This document shows positions 13,527-15,442 of a DNA stretch of 15,442 nt, piece after piece. A model generated the notes under the pieces. It was given only the letters and a program-made list of their open reading frames with translations. It was not told where the DNA came from and ran no database searches. Source of the DNA: JAICIG01 sp035532215. Lineage in GTDB: Bacteria > Planctomycetota > Planctomycetia > Pirellulales > JAICIG01. The number at the start of each line of letters is the position of its first letter. The stretch's first letter is position 1. Made by a program: the position numbers and the translations under genes. The stretch covers positions 1-15,442 of the forward strand of contig DATKRK010000382.1 in NCBI GenBank assembly GCA_035532215.1, in the 5' to 3' direction.

Positions 13527-13571
13527 CCAGGGGCTCGCGCCCCTGGCTACATTCTGTCGCCGCTACGCGGC
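13527..13571 (-). repeat. Right double-hairpin end of the IS200-like element
   Basis: Inner hairpin CCAGGGGC-TCGC-GCCCCTGG (13527-13546), linker CTACATTCTGTC, outer hairpin GCCGC-TAC-GCGGC (13559-13571). Against the inverted left end, one linker base changes (T to G) and the outer stem differs at two base pairs, each replaced on both strands, so pairing is kept. Loop and total length are unchanged. Confidence 0.8.
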
Positions 13572-13656
13572 TAGGGGACAGACGCTTGCCAGCCGCTTGC
13601 GAATCTGGCACGATGCCGGTTTCTAGCGGCCAACGAGTTCGGCCTTGCAAAAAGTT

Positions 13657-13742
13657 CCCTCTCCCTTTGGGAGAGGGTTAGGGTGAGGGCTCAATGTTTT
13701 GCGGCGTTTCCCTCACCCCGGCCCTCTCCCAAAGGGAGAGGG
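13657..13742. repeat. Inverted pair of 33-nt palindromic repeats
   Basis: The first unit (13657-13689) is CCCTCTCCC-TTT-GGGAGAGGG followed by TTAGGGTGAGGG. The second (13710-13742) is its reverse complement with three mismatches, ending in CCCTCTCCC-AAA-GGGAGAGGG. A 20-base spacer separates them. Each unit has a perfect 9-bp stem, and the two units can also pair along their whole length. The motif resembles an intergenic repeat found in many GC-rich bacteria. It ends 54 bases before the xylA start, so it either separates xylA from upstream transcription or lies in its leader. Confidence 0.8.
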
Positions 13743-13796
13743 AGAATACTTAGCTGCGCCCAGGCGAAACCAACGACCATCCGAGAGACCCAAGCC

Positions 13797-15107
13797 ATGC
13801 CCGCCTTCCCTGATATCCAAAAAATCACGTTCGAAGGTCCCAAGAGCAAGAACCCGCTGGCCTTCCATCATTACAACCCGGAGGAAGTGGTCGAAGGCAA
13901 GCCGATGAAGGACCATTTCCGCTTCAGCGTGGCCTATTGGCATACGTTCCGCGGCACGGGCAGCGACCCGTTCGGCCCAGGCACGATGCACCGCCCGTGG
14001 GAAGCGGCCCACGATTCGGTCGAGAACGCCAAGAACCGCGTCAAGGTCGCCTTCGAGTTCATGGAAAAGCTCGGCGCCGGGTTTTATTGCTTCCACGATC
14101 GCGACGTCGCCCCCGAGGGCGCCACGCTGGCCGAGAGCAATAAGAACCTCGACGCGATCGTCAAAGTGCTCAAGGAAGAGCAACAGCGCAGCGGCATCCG
14201 CCTGCTGTGGGGCACGGCCAACTTGTTCAGCAACCCGCGGTACATGCACGGCGCCGCCACGAGCTGCAACGCCGACGCTTTCGCCTACGCCGCGGCCCAG
14301 GTGAAGAAGGCCCTCGAGGTGACGAAAGAACTCGGCGGCGAGAACTACGTGTTCTGGGGCGGCCGCGAAGGGTACATGAACCTGTGGAACACCGACATGA
14401 AGCGCGAGCTGGACCACCTGGCCCGCTTCATGCACATGGCAGTCGACTACGCGAAGCAGATCGGCTTCACCGGGCAGTTCCTGTTCGAGCCGAAGCCCAA
14501 GGAGCCGACCAAGCACCAATACGATTTCGACTGCGCGGCCTGCATCAACTTTCTACGGGCCAACGGCCTGGCCGACAAGGTGAAGATGAACATCGAAACC
14601 AACCACGCCACTCTGGCCGGCCACACGATGCAGCACGAACTGGAATACGCCGGCGCCCAGGGCTTTTTGGGCTCGATCGACGCCAACACGGGCGACCTGC
14701 TGCTGGGCTGGGACACCGACCAGTTTCCGACCGACATTTATCTGACCACGCAGTGCATGCTCTCGATCCTCAAGTACGGCGGGCTGGCGCCGGGCGGAGT
14801 GAACTTCGACGCCAAGGTTCGCCGCGAAAGCTTCGAGCCGGTCGACTTGTTCTACGCCCACGTCGGCGGCATGGACGCCTTTGCCCGCGGGCTGAAGATC
14901 GCCGCCGCGATCCGCGCCGACGGGATGCTGGCGAAGATTGTCAACGACCGCTACGGCTCGTGGGATTCCGGCGTCGGCGCCGAGATCGAAGCCGGCAAGG
15001 CCAGCTTCGCCTCGCTCGAAAAGTACATGCTCGACAAGGGCGAGATCACGCCCAACAAGAGCGGCCGGCAAGAGATGCTGGAGAATTTGATCAACATGTA
15101 TTTGTAG
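13797..15107 (+). CDS. xylA: Xylose isomerase
   Basis: A 436-residue class II enzyme that interconverts D-xylose and D-xylulose (and glucose and fructose) in the cytoplasm with two divalent metals. The frame is open from 13683, but that part lies in the repeat; ATG 13797 gives MPAFPDIQKITFEGPKSKNP, the normal family start. Key residues are present: H100 and D103 in YCFHDRDVAPEG; W188-GGREGY; E231 and K233 in FLFEPKPKEP; E267 and H270 in NIETNHATLAGH; D295 in GSIDANTGD; D306 and D308 in GWDTDQFPTD; and D338. Length and spacing match the E. coli type almost residue for residue. No xylulokinase, transporter or regulator lies nearby, so it stands alone here. GAGAG before the start is a modest ribosome binding site. 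Confidence 0.98.
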   Translation: MPAFPDIQKITFEGPKSKNPLAFHHYNPEEVVEGKPMKDHFRFSVAYWHTFRGTGSDPFGPGTMHRPWEAAHDSVENAKNRVKVAFEFMEKLGAGFYCFHDRDVAPEGATLAESNKNLDAIVKVLKEEQQRSGIRLLWGTANLFSNPRYMHGAATSCNADAFAYAAAQVKKALEVTKELGGENYVFWGGREGYMNLWNTDMKRELDHLARFMHMAVDYAKQIGFTGQFLFEPKPKEPTKHQYDFDCAACINFLRANGLADKVKMNIETNHATLAGHTMQHELEYAGAQGFLGSIDANTGDLLLGWDTDQFPTDIYLTTQCMLSILKYGGLAPGGVNFDAKVRRESFEPVDLFYAHVGGMDAFARGLKIAAAIRADGMLAKIVNDRYGSWDSGVGAEIEAGKASFASLEKYMLDKGEITPNKSGRQEMLENLINMYL

Positions 15108-15185
15108 GTCGGAAGGGCGAGGCGTCAGCCCCCTGGCCGGCGTGCAGCACGCGGAATGCAAGACATCACGCTGGGACCAATGGCG

Positions 15186-15401
15186 ATGTTCGGCATCGGC
15201 CCGATGGAATTGATGATTGTCGGCGCCATCGCGCTCTTGCTGCTCGGCGGCCCGGTCGTTGCCGTAGTCATCGTCGTCTTGGCGCTGCGGAAAAAGCCGA
15301 TGCCGCCGAATCCGGACCTCGCGTCTTGTCCCGACTGCGGCCGGCTCGTTTCGCGTCAGGCGGCGAGTTGCCCGCAGTGCGGCCGGCCGATGAATGTCTG
15401 A
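15186..15401 (+). CDS. Small membrane protein with TatA-like start and zinc ribbon
   Basis: A 71-residue product from ATG 15186, preferred because GGGA at 15173-15176 is well placed and the protein then starts MFGIGPMELMIVGAIALLLL, like the short amphipathic or membrane start of TatA/Hcf106 proteins. ATG 15180 and ATG 15156 (81 residues) are alternatives. Residues about 8-35 are hydrophobic with a GGP break, perhaps one long or two short helices. After a basic KK the tail is a zinc-ribbon: CPDC (C48, C51) and CPQC (C62, C65) in an LVSRQAASCPQCGRP context. It is not a true TatA: it lacks the amphipathic helix after the membrane segment. The role is unknown; cytoplasmic zinc ribbons on a membrane anchor often mediate binding. 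Confidence 0.7.
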   Translation: MFGIGPMELMIVGAIALLLLGGPVVAVVIVVLALRKKPMPPNPDLASCPDCGRLVSRQAASCPQCGRPMNV

Positions 15402-15442
15402 CGGCCTTGACCGAACGCCGCCGCGGCCAACAGTCCGAAAAC

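Larger units (their letters stand above)
12904..13571 (+). mobile_element. IS200-like element with symmetric double-hairpin ends
   Basis: A 668-bp unit: left end 12904-12948, transposase 13011-13463, right end 13527-13571. Each end is 45 nt and consists of an inner hairpin CCAGGGGC-loop4-GCCCCTGG (12929-12948; 13527-13546), a 12-nt linker, and an outer hairpin of 5-bp stem and 3-nt loop (12904-12916; 13559-13571). The ends are inverted relative to each other. 29 bases (12920-12948 and 13527-13555) match perfectly, and the gaps to the gene are 62 and 63 nt. An extra hairpin GCCCC-TAAC-GGGGC lies at 13483-13496. IS200/IS605 elements use subterminal hairpins and REP-associated transposases act on REP pairs; the inverted layout is closer to the latter. 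Confidence 0.75.

Noticed and set aside
13683..13796. Longer N-terminus for xylA
   Set aside because: The extension translates the repeat unit; the family start is at 13797.

Overview
The window looks like a chromosomal segment from a member of the Planctomycetota, probably Pirellulales-like. This rests on the gene families: a DUF1573 protein, a DUF1583-like protein, a DUF1559 pilin-like secreted protein, and Tat-exported DUF1501 and DUF1552 proteins, all typical of that phylum. The DNA is GC-rich and carries many short palindromic repeats. No ribosomal or tRNA gene is present, so the taxonomic call is inference.

Layout. Positions 1-1054 hold decayed sequence: the edge of a possible minus-strand gene, a GC hairpin, the C-terminal half of a DUF1573-type gene, and the N-terminal end of a GT-C glycosyltransferase gene. 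The last two are broken relatives of the intact pair at 2939-3952 and 4040-5935. Between the broken and intact pairs lie a small secreted protein very rich in cysteine (1317-1646) and an unrecognised membrane-anchored protein (1783-2715). From 2939 to 8330 runs a probable operon: DUF1573 protein, two multi-span GT-C glycosyltransferases and a signal-peptide/C-terminal-anchor DUF1583-like protein. The last three genes overlap by ATGA junctions. The set plausibly makes and displays an envelope glycan or glycoprotein, but substrate and acceptor are unknown.

After a terminator-like hairpin come a DUF1559 pilin-like gene (8366-9379) and a small two-helix membrane protein (9442-9693). On the minus strand lie DUF1552 (11455-12786) and DUF1501 (9716-11083), separated by a four-copy palindromic repeat cluster. 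A 668-bp IS200-like element (12904-13571) follows. It holds an intact Y1 HUH transposase symmetrically flanked by 45-nt double-hairpin ends. The outer stems of the two ends differ only by paired, complementary substitutions. Another inverted repeat pair (13657-13742) precedes xylA (13797-15107, class II xylose isomerase with its metal and catalytic residues intact). The window ends with a small TatA-like/zinc-ribbon membrane protein.

The most distinctive things here are the covarying hairpin ends of the transposase element, the partly decayed duplicate of the DUF1573-glycosyltransferase pair, the cysteine-rich exported protein lying between the two copies, and the twin palindromes in front of the intact operon.
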